Assembly (NCBI GenBank): GCA_030156535.1
Contig: JASGMJ010000037.1
Span: 1-33,142 of the forward strand
Reading direction: 5' to 3'
Length of the DNA stretch: 33,142 nt
DNA from: Candidatus Sumerlaeota bacterium
GTDB taxonomy: Bacteria; Sumerlaeota; Sumerlaeia; SLMS01; JAHLLQ01
Program-made: the position numbers and the translations under genes
The notes under the pieces: generated by a model
Databases searched by the model: none
What the model was told of the DNA's origin: nothing
The model's input: the letters and a program-made list of their open reading frames with translations, nothing else
In this document: piece by piece, positions 24,787-33,045 of the stretch
How the letters are laid out: each line of letters starts with the position of its first letter
Numbering within the stretch: the first letter of the stretch is position 1

Positions 24787-26751
24787 ATGTCGAAGAACAT
24801 CATCGTGATCGGCGGAGGCCTGGCGGGATTGGCGGCGACCATCAAGATCGCCGAAGCGGGTTTCCACGTCGACCTTTTCAGCATGGTCCCCGTCAAGCGT
24901 TCGCACTCTGTCTGCGCCCAGGGCGGTATCAACTCGGCCAAGGACATGAAGGGCGAGGGCGACCATCCCGATCTGCACACGACGGACACGCTGTTCGGTG
25001 GCGAGTATCTGGCCGACCAGCCACTCGTGCAGGACATGTGCTACGAAGGGCCGAAAATCATCGACCTGCTCGACCGCATGGGCGTGCCGTTCAATCGCAC
25101 GCCGGAAGGCAACCTGGACTTCCGCCGCTTTGGTGGAACGCTGTTCCAGCGCACCGCCTACGCGGGCGCGACGACGGGCCAGCAGTTGATGTACGCGCTC
25201 GACGAGCAGGTGCGCCGCTTCGAGGCCGATGGCAAGGTGGACAAGTACGAATACTGGGAATTCCTCTCCGCGATCATCGACGACGACGGCATCTGCCGCG
25301 GCGTGACAGCGATGAACCTGTGGGATCGCACGGTGCAGGCCTTCAAGGGCGGCGCCGTCTGCCTCGCCACGGGCGGCCCGGGGCTGATCTACGGCAAGTC
25401 GACGAACAGCGTCATCAACACGGGCGCGGCAAACAGCCGCGTGTACCAGCAGGGCGTGAACTACGCCAACGGCGAGTTCATCCAGGTGCACCCGACCTCG
25501 ATCCCCGGGGCGGACAAACTGCGTCTGATCTCCGAGTCCGTGCGCGGTGAAGGCGGCCGCGTGTGGGTTCCCAAGAACCCGGCCGACAAGCGCCACCCCA
25601 CCGACATCCCGGACTCCGAGCGCGATTACTTCCTGGAACGCAAGTTCCCGAAGTACGGCAACCTGGTGCCCCGCGACGTGGCCACGCGCGAAATCTTCGA
25701 CATCTGTGTGAACGAAGAGCGCGGCGTGAACGGCGAAAACCAGGTCTATCTGGACATCACGCCGGAGCGCTCGGGCCAGACGGCCGAGGCGCTGGAGCGC
25801 AAGCTCGGCGGCGTGCTGGAAATCTACCGCAAGTTCCAGGGCGCGGACCCGTTGAAGGAGCCGATGAAGATTTTCCCCGGCGTCCACTACTCGATGGGCG
25901 GCCTGTGGGTCAGCCCCGTCGACGACGGCGGCCAGATCAAGCAGATGACCAACATCCCCGGCCTGTTCGCCGCCGGCGAAGCAGACTTCCAGTACCACGG
26001 CGCCAACCGCCTCGGCGCGAACTCGCTGCTGAGCTGCATCTTTGGCGGATTCCTGGCCGCACCGCGCATGTGCGAGTGGGCGGCCAGTCATTCCAAGGAA
26101 GCCGATCAGGCCATCTATGACCGCGAGCTCAAGCGCCAGAACGAGATCAATGAGCGCGTTCTGGGCATGACAAGCGGATCCGAGAACACCTTCCAGATTC
26201 ACAAGGAACTCGGCGAGTGGATGACGCGCTACTGCACGGTGGTGCGCCGCAACGAGGATCTTGAGAAGCTGGCCGGGAAGATCACCGAGTTCGAGGAACG
26301 CTGGCACAAGATCGACATCAACGACACGGCCAAGCCGGCCAACCAGTCGTTCCTGTGGACGCGCGCACTGTGGGATATGCTCCAGCTCGCCAAGGCGATC
26401 GTCAAGGGAGCCACGCTGCGCAACGAGTGCCGCGGCGCCCACTACAAGCCCGACTTCGATCTCGCGATGCCCGAAAAGGACAAGATGGGCATCCCCACAG
26501 ACACCGACGTGTACCGCGAGTTCGTGGCCGCACTCGAAGCCCAGAACAAGACGACGTACAAGCCGCTGCCTCCCAAGAGCGGTGAGGAAGTTGCGCCGGA
26601 GTTCATCGACTACATGACCCGGTGGGTGGAGAAGGAGAAGACGTGGAACAAGTCCACCCTCGCCACCTACAAGGAGGGCGATCAGCCGGACATCTCCTAT
26701 CTCCCCACGGCGATGACCGTGGAGCCCCCCAAGCCCCGAATCTACAAGTGA
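24787..26751 (+). CDS. sdhA: Succinate dehydrogenase / fumarate reductase flavoprotein subunit
   Basis: Catalytic subunit that oxidises succinate to fumarate on the cytoplasmic face of the membrane. The 654-residue protein starts with the FAD-binding IVIGGGLAGLAA (6-17). HSVCAQGGIN (40-49) carries His40 at the position of the covalently flavinylated histidine. Active-site segments are HPTSIPG, SESVRGEGG with the substrate arginine, and VHYSMGG. NRLGANSLLSC is the usual second FAD motif. The long C-terminus (KPLPPKSGEEVAPEFIDY and onward) is typical of the Bacillus/chlamydia-type enzyme. GAGGAG precedes the ATG by nine bases. Confidence 0.96.
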   Translation: MSKNIIVIGGGLAGLAATIKIAEAGFHVDLFSMVPVKRSHSVCAQGGINSAKDMKGEGDHPDLHTTDTLFGGEYLADQPLVQDMCYEGPKIIDLLDRMGVPFNRTPEGNLDFRRFGGTLFQRTAYAGATTGQQLMYALDEQVRRFEADGKVDKYEYWEFLSAIIDDDGICRGVTAMNLWDRTVQAFKGGAVCLATGGPGLIYGKSTNSVINTGAANSRVYQQGVNYANGEFIQVHPTSIPGADKLRLISESVRGEGGRVWVPKNPADKRHPTDIPDSERDYFLERKFPKYGNLVPRDVATREIFDICVNEERGVNGENQVYLDITPERSGQTAEALERKLGGVLEIYRKFQGADPLKEPMKIFPGVHYSMGGLWVSPVDDGGQIKQMTNIPGLFAAGEADFQYHGANRLGANSLLSCIFGGFLAAPRMCEWAASHSKEADQAIYDRELKRQNEINERVLGMTSGSENTFQIHKELGEWMTRYCTVVRRNEDLEKLAGKITEFEERWHKIDINDTAKPANQSFLWTRALWDMLQLAKAIVKGATLRNECRGAHYKPDFDLAMPEKDKMGIPTDTDVYREFVAALEAQNKTTYKPLPPKSGEEVAPEFIDYMTRWVEKEKTWNKSTLATYKEGDQPDISYLPTAMTVEPPKPRIYK

Positions 26752-26787
26752 CGCGCCCTCGCGGCCTCTGAAAGGAGTTCTTCTCTC

Positions 26788-27564
26788 ATGGCGAGTTCCA
26801 ACGGTAACGACTCCAGCGCCCAGCAGACCGTCACCCTGCGCATCAAGCGCCAGAAGGCGCCGGGCGAGGCGCCCTACTGGGAGACGTTCAAAGTGCCCTA
26901 CGAGCGCGGAATGAACGTCATCTCCGCGCTGATGAAGATCCGCCTGAATCCCGAAACCGCCGAGGGTCGCAAGACAACCCCGGTGACGTGGGACGCGGGC
27001 TGCCTGGAGGAAGTCTGCGGCGCGTGCTCCATGCGCATCAACGGCATCCCGCGGCAGTCCTGCACAGCGCTCATCGACAACCTCGAACAGCCCATCGTGC
27101 TCGAACCGTTCTCGAAGTTCCCGGTGATCCGCGACCTGATGGTCGATCGCACCCCGATGTTCGAGTCGCTCAAGCGCGTGAAGGCGTGGGTGCCCGTCGA
27201 CGGCACATACCACCTGGGCCCCGCCGAAAAGATCTCGCCCGAAATGCAGCAGATCCGCTACAAGTACTCCGAGTGCATGACGTGCGGCTGCTGCCTGGAG
27301 GCGTGCCCGCAGTACAACGGCAAGTCGGCCTTTATCGGCGCCTCCGTCATCGGCCAGTCCTACCTCTTCAACGCCCACCCCACAGGCAAGAACCTGAAGG
27401 GCGACCGTCTGGACGTGATGATGGGCGTGGGCGGCGTCGTCGATTGCGGCAACGCCCAGAACTGCGTGCGCGTGTGCCCGAAGGGCATTCCGCTGACCGA
27501 CGCCATCGCCGCCATCGGCGGTCAGGTGACGATCCACGCGATCCGCAAGATGCTGCACTTCTGA
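26788..27564 (+). CDS. sdhB: Succinate dehydrogenase iron-sulfur subunit
   Basis: Electron-transfer subunit of complex II, linking the flavoprotein to the hemes of SdhC. In 258 residues it carries all three cluster sites. The 2Fe-2S motif is CLEEVCGACSMRINGIPRQSC. The 4Fe-4S motif is CMTCGCCLEACP. The 3Fe-4S region ends in NCVRVCPKGIPL, with an additional C in VVDCGNAQ. The N-terminus has a short polar extension (about 13 residues). It ends the sdhCAB operon: an AAAGGAG element lies 12 bases before the ATG, and a terminator follows 65 bases downstream. Confidence 0.96.
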   Translation: MASSNGNDSSAQQTVTLRIKRQKAPGEAPYWETFKVPYERGMNVISALMKIRLNPETAEGRKTTPVTWDAGCLEEVCGACSMRINGIPRQSCTALIDNLEQPIVLEPFSKFPVIRDLMVDRTPMFESLKRVKAWVPVDGTYHLGPAEKISPEMQQIRYKYSECMTCGCCLEACPQYNGKSAFIGASVIGQSYLFNAHPTGKNLKGDRLDVMMGVGGVVDCGNAQNCVRVCPKGIPLTDAIAAIGGQVTIHAIRKMLHF

Positions 27565-27629
27565 GGCCGAAGTCCCGGGAGAGCCTGCCCGCTGGGGCAA
27601 GGCCCTGCAGACAGAGCAAGAATGATACG

Positions 27630-27666
27630 GGGAGCCACTCTGAACGAGTGGCTCCTCTTCATTTGG
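27630..27666 (+). terminator. Rho-independent terminator of sdhCAB
   Basis: A perfect 10-bp stem (GGAGCCACTC at 27631-27640, GAGTGGCTCC at 27646-27655) with a TGAAC loop is followed by TCTTCATTT. It lies 65 bases after the sdhB stop. Confidence 0.85.
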
Positions 27667-27819
27667 ACCAACGATTGAACAGTTCGTCGTGCTCCGCACG
27701 GCACGCGTGTCCAAAGTGCCCCTGTGCGGCACCGGGTTTCAATAATGCCGAAACTGTTGTATTTGGCCTTGCACTATGACGATCATTCCGCATGCTGGAG
27801 TTAGCATTGGGACAGGAAG

Positions 27820-27872
27820 GCCTGCCGGCAGTGGACTGAGGGGGAGGCTCCGGAAACGCTCATCCGGCAGGC
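27820..27872 (+). promoter_or_regulatory. Structured leader upstream of the 686-residue membrane protein gene
   Basis: GCCTGCCGG (27820-27828) and CCGGCAGGC (27864-27872) form a perfect 9-bp stem closing 35 bases. GGCAGT (27827) can alternatively pair with ACTGCC (27886-27891). The competing pairs resemble a leader switch, but the region matches no riboswitch consensus I know. Whether it is transcribed is unknown. Confidence 0.3.
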
Positions 27873-27921
27873 TGAGCCCGGAGGGACTGCCAATGTCTAC
27901 CATCCTCCCCGGAGCGCCTCC

Positions 27922-29982
27922 ATGCCCATCCCCGATACGACATCGCCGTCACAGTCCGGCGCCCGCAAGACTGTCTCCCTTGTTCTCTGCGCAATGTGGG
28001 CCGTCCTGGCCTTGATCAGCAGCGTGCTCTCATTGGCCGCGATCGCGCGGCATGGGACACGGATCGAGACCATGGTCTTTCTGAATCCAGCGCTGGACGG
28101 GGGTGAGCTCATTAATCTTGCCGTGGCCGGCATAAGCGAGACACTGAAGCCCCTGCTGCTGTCTTTCGTGGGCTGGTTACTCTTGCAGGTTTCCGGGCGG
28201 CATTGGCTCAAGTCGCTCTGCACGGCGCTGGCCCTCTCGTTTCCCATCCTTGCGCTGCTTTTTTCGGTCACGCTGTTCCTCCCCACCTTCGAGATTCTGC
28301 TGTTCGACGATTATCGGACGCTTATGGAGCCGATGCTGAGGAATCCACGCTCCTCGGTCGCTTTGGGCCTGCTCGTGCTGTCCATACCCCTGTTTGTATT
28401 GGTGGGACTCACCGACATGGTGGTGGCCTATATCGTGGGGTTGCGACATTCCGTGCCGGACACGGGGGGAGAGCCGGCGCTCGGGGAAGTCCCCGCCGGG
28501 CACCGCTCGCCCAATACTCCCCTGCTGCTTGCCGCCGTTGCCATCGTGGCCGTGGTGGGAATCTGCCTGGCGTCAGTCGCGAGTTTTGCCATCGGCAGCC
28601 GGGGTTCCCGTGCCGCCCCAACGGCAGAAAAACGAGACGAAGCTCTTGTACTCGAAGTCGTAGAACCCACGAATAGCCGAGCCCTGTCGGAGCGTATCGA
28701 GGCGGAGAGGAAGGCCGATGCGCGCAGGGCCGCGGAAGAACAGGCACGCCGCGAAGCAGAGGAGCGCGCGCGGAAGGAAGCGGCAGAACGGGCACGAAAA
28801 GAAGCGGAACAGCGGGCACGGGCCAAGGCATGGAACGACGTCACACGCTACGTCCAAACTGTCGGCACCGGTTTGCACAACGAGATTGTGAGTGTGCCCG
28901 AGCTCGAGTATTTCGATGTCTACAGCCGCGACTCGGCCCGCCTCCGCACGTTGGGGAGCTTCTCCTTCGAGGATATGGACCTCGAATCCCTGAGGATTCT
29001 CTCCTCACTTGAACTCGGCAGCTCGCTCGCCCTGCTCAATCGCATCGGCGAGGTTCAGGGAAACCGGCCAAGCGAAGACGAAATGGTGTTCAGTAGCCTG
29101 AACGCCCTCGCCGAAGGGTTTCAAAACCGGGGTTCCCAGTACAAGGAGTTCGACGACACCCTGGGAGCCTTCCATACGCTGACAAGGAGCATTCAGGCGG
29201 AGTCGCGCTTGGAGGAGCTCCAGGATCAGTATCGCGACCAGGACTGGAAGACACGCTGGGTCATCCTCGATGGCATCAAGCCGCTGGCCGCCCGATTTGC
29301 CGGAAACTCCAGCCTTTCTTCCTTCGGGATCAGCTACTTGCCCTCCTGGTACGGTGCCTACCCCCAGGACATCGTGGGAATGACGAACAACACGGGAACA
29401 ACCCTGACGAACGCGGTGGTCTACGTCAGTGTTTCCAATGACGAGTACCGCACGGACCACGTCCACTTTGTCCCTTCGTGGCCAGCCGGAGCCACGCGCT
29501 ATGCGGCCTATCGCTATTGGGTGGACGATTATCAGAGCTCCATGACCCGTTCCAACGTGAACAGCGTCATCGTCAAGGTCCACACCGCAACCCACAGCGG
29601 AACTTTCAGCCGCGAGTTGTCGCAGTCGGACATCGACGCCGTCATCGAGGAATACTGCAAGAAGCTGAAGTTCAAGGGCGGCTATCTGCCACCGTCGCAG
29701 AGTTTTTGGACGGGCAATCAACCCAAGGGGGTCAGTTTCAACTTCAGCGGACTGAGCCGCCTGCCCGTCACCCGGGTTGATGTGGACTTCCAGGCCGTGG
29801 ACTTCCAGTCCGGCTCCCGCACGAGCGGCGTCTATTGGGACTACTCAAATAAACCTTCGCTGCGATCAGGCAAGAGCTACGAATTCCGTTCATCGAGCTT
29901 CGACTTCTCCCCCCAACAATGGGCGGTCACCCTGGCATTCAAGGGAACGACATACAAGCATGTGATCACATGGAGCCGTTGA
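27922..29982 (+). CDS. Multi-pass membrane protein of unknown family with charged coiled coil and large extramembrane domain
   Basis: A 686-residue protein that I cannot place in a family. Five hydrophobic segments are visible (about 17-41, 76-92, 97-121, 145-174 and 200-224). A long charged Ala/Arg/Glu helix (about 254-305, with repeats of the type RRAAEEQARREAEERARKE) is similar in composition to TolA or translation-factor linkers. Residues about 305-460 look helical. Residues about 470-686 look beta-rich with many Ser, Tyr and Trp, and one stretch (VGMTNNTGTTLTNAVVYVSVSND) reads like a FxLYD-type or immunoglobulin-like sandwich. GGAG seven bases before the ATG supports the start. No operon partner is evident. 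An envelope-sensing or scaffold role is speculation. Confidence 0.8.
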   Translation: MPIPDTTSPSQSGARKTVSLVLCAMWAVLALISSVLSLAAIARHGTRIETMVFLNPALDGGELINLAVAGISETLKPLLLSFVGWLLLQVSGRHWLKSLCTALALSFPILALLFSVTLFLPTFEILLFDDYRTLMEPMLRNPRSSVALGLLVLSIPLFVLVGLTDMVVAYIVGLRHSVPDTGGEPALGEVPAGHRSPNTPLLLAAVAIVAVVGICLASVASFAIGSRGSRAAPTAEKRDEALVLEVVEPTNSRALSERIEAERKADARRAAEEQARREAEERARKEAAERARKEAEQRARAKAWNDVTRYVQTVGTGLHNEIVSVPELEYFDVYSRDSARLRTLGSFSFEDMDLESLRILSSLELGSSLALLNRIGEVQGNRPSEDEMVFSSLNALAEGFQNRGSQYKEFDDTLGAFHTLTRSIQAESRLEELQDQYRDQDWKTRWVILDGIKPLAARFAGNSSLSSFGISYLPSWYGAYPQDIVGMTNNTGTTLTNAVVYVSVSNDEYRTDHVHFVPSWPAGATRYAAYRYWVDDYQSSMTRSNVNSVIVKVHTATHSGTFSRELSQSDIDAVIEEYCKKLKFKGGYLPPSQSFWTGNQPKGVSFNFSGLSRLPVTRVDVDFQAVDFQSGSRTSGVYWDYSNKPSLRSGKSYEFRSSSFDFSPQQWAVTLAFKGTTYKHVITWSR

Positions 29983-30053
29983 GGCGTCCGTTGGCGTCTT
30001 GACGTTGTGCATCTGGTCGGTTCAGGTGCGCCCAGACGATGCCCGGAGCCTTC

Positions 30054-30671
30054 ATGTCCCCCGCTTCCCAGGACCCTCGCCCCGTGCCGCCCGGAATGAC
30101 CCGGCGCGGCATTCTGATGCTCAGTGCCGTCACGACGGCCGGGCTCACGCTGGCCGCCATCGCCATCACGGCGAACTGGGGGCACCCCGACGGCACGCCC
30201 TTCGCCCGGGGCATGGCGGCATGGCGTCAGGTGGGAATTGGACTGGGGATCGGCAGCGTGCTGGCAATGGTGATGTCGCTCGTCGAAATTCGCGTCGCGC
30301 TGTTCGACGAAATGCGCCGGATCGTGCACGATGTTTTCCATACCATTCGTCCCGCGCGGATCGACCTGTTGCTCGTGTCGCTGGGAGCGGGCTGGGGCGA
30401 GGAGCTGCTCTTTCGCGGCGCCATCCAGCCGCATCTGGGGATCTGGCCGGCGGCCGTCGTCTTCGCCCTCGCGCACTTTCTGCTGACGCGCCTGACGTGG
30501 GGGCGCCTGGCGTACACGGCGGCGCTGGTGCTGGCTGGGGCGGGACTGGGCTATCTGGCGGAGTGGGCGGGACTCCTCGCGGCGATGACAGCCCACGCCG
30601 CCTACGATTTCGTGGCGCTGCTGTGGGCGGAGTGGGACTTCCGGCGGGAGGAACGCGCCTCGATCAGTTGA
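30054..30671 (+). CDS. CPBP-family intramembrane metalloprotease homologue (CAAX/Abi type)
   Basis: A 205-residue integral membrane protein of the CPBP (CAAX protease and bacteriocin-processing) family. All three motifs are present: EELLFR (E116, E117, R121), FALAH (F137, H141) and HAAYD (H181, D185). The glutamate and histidines are the catalytic residues in this family, so activity is predicted. Several hydrophobic helices surround them. The ATG at 30054 is preferred over 30039 because GGAG (30045-30048) sits five bases before it and would lie inside the longer version. The substrate is unknown; family members range from protein processing to bacteriocin immunity. Confidence 0.85.
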   Translation: MSPASQDPRPVPPGMTRRGILMLSAVTTAGLTLAAIAITANWGHPDGTPFARGMAAWRQVGIGLGIGSVLAMVMSLVEIRVALFDEMRRIVHDVFHTIRPARIDLLLVSLGAGWGEELLFRGAIQPHLGIWPAAVVFALAHFLLTRLTWGRLAYTAALVLAGAGLGYLAEWAGLLAAMTAHAAYDFVALLWAEWDFRREERASIS

Positions 30672-30739
30672 CCGCTCACTGCCACTTCAACTGATGGCTC
30701 AGTCAGTCGGCTCGGCATCGTTTGCCAAACGCCCCCCCG

Positions 30740-30835
30740 TGTCAGTCTGGCCCGCCGATGCGGAGCCTGGCAGCTCGAAGGAAGAGCCCGGCGGTTCCCT
30801 CCGGGGCGTTTCCGCGTTGACCTCCGGGGCCGTGC
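30740..30835 (+). promoter_or_regulatory. GC-rich structured leader upstream of purU
   Basis: CCGCCG (30752-30757) pairs with CGGCGG (30789-30794) around an inner stem GCTC/GAGC (30773-30776, 30784-30787) with a GAAGGAA loop. CCTCCGGGGC is then repeated directly at 30798 and 30821. The region lies between the protease gene and purU. It does not match the ZTP (pfl), tetrahydrofolate or glycine riboswitch cores as I know them. Confidence 0.3.
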
Positions 30836-30877
30836 GGGCCCAGTCAGTGCCTCCCCGTAAATAAGGGAAGGAGCACC

Positions 30878-31771
30878 ATGACCAGATCGCGCATTCTCGC
30901 CATTGTTTCGGTCGTCGGCCAGGACCAGAAGGGCGTCGTCGCCCGCGTCTCCACCTATCTGGCCGAAAACAACGTCAATATCGAGGACATTGAACAGAAG
31001 GTCATGCAGGGCATGTTCATCATGAACATGCTGGTGGACTTGTCGGACCTGGAACTGCCGCTCGACCAGATGATGAGCAGCTTGCAGAAGCTCGGCAACG
31101 AGATCAAGATGGACATCGAGGTGCGTCTGCTGGGACCGCGCAAGGAACGCAAGTTCGTGACCTTCGTGACGAAGGAGCCGCATTGCCTTCAGAGGATTTT
31201 CGAGGACCTGGACGCCGGACGCTTTGGCGGTGATCTGGTCGCCGTTTGGTCGAACCACGACGTGTTGCGCGGGATGGCCGAGGAGCGCGGCGTGCCCTTC
31301 CATCATTTCGCGGAGAAGGACCGGGAGGTGCGCGACGCGCAGATTCTGAGGAAGCTGGACGAGTTGCAGCCGGACCTGATCGTGCTCGCCCGCTATATGC
31401 AGATTCTCTCGCCCGCCTTCGTACAGCGCTGGCGCAACAAGATCATCAACATCCACCCCTCACTCCTCCCCTACCATCCGGGGCCCAATGCCTACCGGCA
31501 GGCGTTCGAGACGGGACGGCGCGTGGCGGGATGTACGGCGCACTTTGTGACCGAGGATCTGGACGAAGGCCCGATCATTTTGCAGGACGTCTTCCACATC
31601 AACTATGGGCGGGACAGCCTGGACGATGTGAAGCATCGGGGCCAGGAACTGGAGGCCAAGGTGCTGTCGAAGGCGATTCAACTTTTCCTGAACAACGAGT
31701 TGCTGGTGAAGGACAACAAGGTGGTCTTCCGGCCGGGGCTGGATTTCTTCAAGAAGTCGCAGACGTTGTAG
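30878..31771 (+). CDS. purU: Formyltetrahydrofolate deformylase
   Basis: Hydrolyses 10-formyltetrahydrofolate to formate and tetrahydrofolate, balancing one-carbon pools for purine synthesis. The 297-residue protein has an N-terminal ACT domain (about 5-85, starting ILAIVSVVGQDQKGVVARVS), usually the allosteric part. A formyltransferase-fold domain follows with the catalytic N191 and H193 (NIHPSLLP) and D229. The downstream GPII segment and the ACT domain distinguish it from PurN. The PGPNAYRQAFETG segment is typical of PurU. AAGGAG precedes the ATG by five bases. Confidence 0.95.
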   Translation: MTRSRILAIVSVVGQDQKGVVARVSTYLAENNVNIEDIEQKVMQGMFIMNMLVDLSDLELPLDQMMSSLQKLGNEIKMDIEVRLLGPRKERKFVTFVTKEPHCLQRIFEDLDAGRFGGDLVAVWSNHDVLRGMAEERGVPFHHFAEKDREVRDAQILRKLDELQPDLIVLARYMQILSPAFVQRWRNKIINIHPSLLPYHPGPNAYRQAFETGRRVAGCTAHFVTEDLDEGPIILQDVFHINYGRDSLDDVKHRGQELEAKVLSKAIQLFLNNELLVKDNKVVFRPGLDFFKKSQTL

Positions 31772-31793
31772 CAGGGGCGTGGTCGTAGTGGTG

Positions 31794-31810
31794 GCGCCCC
31801 TTCGGGGCGC
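31794..31810. terminator. Short hairpin after purU
   Basis: GCGCCCC and GGGGCGC form a 7-bp stem with a TTC loop 22 bases after the purU stop. There is no T-tract, so it may be only a stabilising 3' hairpin. Confidence 0.35.
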
Positions 31811-31893
31811 GAGATCCTGCTGCTGCCCAAGGTGTTGACCCGGCATCCCTCTCCGCCCAAGGAAGCACATCCTCCCCGCCGGACCCTGCCTGC

Positions 31894-33036
31894 GTGACAA
31901 TCGCCCGCCCAAAGGCACTGCTGCTGACGTCCAGGCGTTCCATGACGCTGGGACGCCTGCCGGGCCTGCTGGTGGAGGGCGGGTTTTCGGTCACCGTGAT
32001 GGGGAATCCGGCTGCGCCGGCGGCACGCTCGTGGCGGACGAAGCAGGTCGTCCCGGTGGACGGCGGGGCAGACCGTCTGCTGGAGGCCGCACTCGCGCTG
32101 GTGCGCCGGGACCCGGAGGCGTGGAAGCTGGTGCTTCCGGGCGAAGACACGCTGTTGATGGAGATGAAGCGCCTCGGCGCGGACCACGTGCGCGCGCCGT
32201 TGCTCCCGGTGCGCCCCGAGGCAATCGGCGTGCTGGTCTCCAAGATCGGCTTCTCGGTGCTGGCGGACGCGATCGGGCTGCCCGTGCCACGTTGGAGTGC
32301 TGTGGAGTCGCTGGACGAGGCTCTGGCGGCAGCCGAGCGGATCGGCTACCCCGTGATCGTGAAGCCCGACGAGGGGCAGGCGGGGAACGACTTGTTTCGC
32401 GCGAAATCGCCGGAGGACCTGCGCACGCGATGGGGAAACCGGAGCGCCCGCCAGATTGTTCAGGAGTTCGTGCCGGGAAGGGCGGGGCTGCTCGAATTGC
32501 TCTACGATCACGGGCGGCTGGTGTGCTGGGTGGGGTCCTGCAAGGTTCGGACGCTGCTCGGTCCGTTCGGCATGTCCACCTGCCGCCAGTTTGTGGACCT
32601 GCCGGGAGTGCGGGAACATCTGGTGGAACTGGGCCGGGCAACGGGGTTCCACGGCTTCTGCGGACTGGACCTGATCCAGCGCGAAACGGGCGGGGTTTGC
32701 TACGTGGAGTTCAACACACGGCCAACGTCGGGCTACGAGGCGGCGCGGGTTGCGGGCGTGGGATTCGCCGATGCCCTGCGCGCCTTGGGCGAGGGAACGA
32801 GCGCAGAGTTTCCGCCGCCTGCTTTTGACGGCGCCGAGCCGGTGGTGCCCTTCTTCCCCGAGGACATCGTGGGAGCGGCGTATTCGGCCTCGTGGCCTGC
32901 CTTCTTTTCCCGCTGCTTCTGCCCTGCCCTGCTGCGGACGGTGCCGTGGACGGACGGAGGATTGATGCGGACAAATGCCGGGCGGGTGTATCAGGCCCTG
33001 CGGGCACGGCAGCAGAACGGGCGCACGAAAGAATAG
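31894..33036 (+). CDS. ATP-grasp domain protein, possible ligase
   Basis: A 380-residue protein starting at GTG 31894. Residues about 110-310 form an ATP-grasp fold: YPVIVKPDEGQAGND with the ATP-binding lysine K157, IVQEFVPGRAG as the adenine-side strand, and GLDLIQRETGGVCYVEFNTRP with the acidic and Asn metal ligands. The family joins a carboxylate to an amine or thiol with ATP. The N-terminal domain (LLLTSRRSMTLGRLPGLLVEGG and onward) and the C-terminal region resemble those of poorly characterised ATP-grasp proteins. No partner gene points to a substrate. It is the last gene before the probable group II intron end, ten bases away. No good ribosome binding site is visible. Confidence 0.82.
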   Translation: MTIARPKALLLTSRRSMTLGRLPGLLVEGGFSVTVMGNPAAPAARSWRTKQVVPVDGGADRLLEAALALVRRDPEAWKLVLPGEDTLLMEMKRLGADHVRAPLLPVRPEAIGVLVSKIGFSVLADAIGLPVPRWSAVESLDEALAAAERIGYPVIVKPDEGQAGNDLFRAKSPEDLRTRWGNRSARQIVQEFVPGRAGLLELLYDHGRLVCWVGSCKVRTLLGPFGMSTCRQFVDLPGVREHLVELGRATGFHGFCGLDLIQRETGGVCYVEFNTRPTSGYEAARVAGVGFADALRALGEGTSAEFPPPAFDGAEPVVPFFPEDIVGAAYSASWPAFFSRCFCPALLRTVPWTDGGLMRTNAGRVYQALRARQQNGRTKE

Positions 33037-33045
33037 GGAACCGCA

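Larger units (their letters stand above)
27565..27921. other. Intergenic region between sdhB and the next plus-strand gene
   Basis: These 357 bases contain the sdh terminator (27630-27666) and a separate structured stretch (27820-27891) listed as its own entry. No other gene is visible. No convincing -35/-10 pair was found. Confidence 0.5.

Noticed and set aside
30740..30877. A ZTP (pfl) or tetrahydrofolate riboswitch before purU
   Set aside because: The GGGUCGUGACUGG and CCGCCUGGGCA cores of the ZTP switch are absent. I keep only a generic structured leader call.
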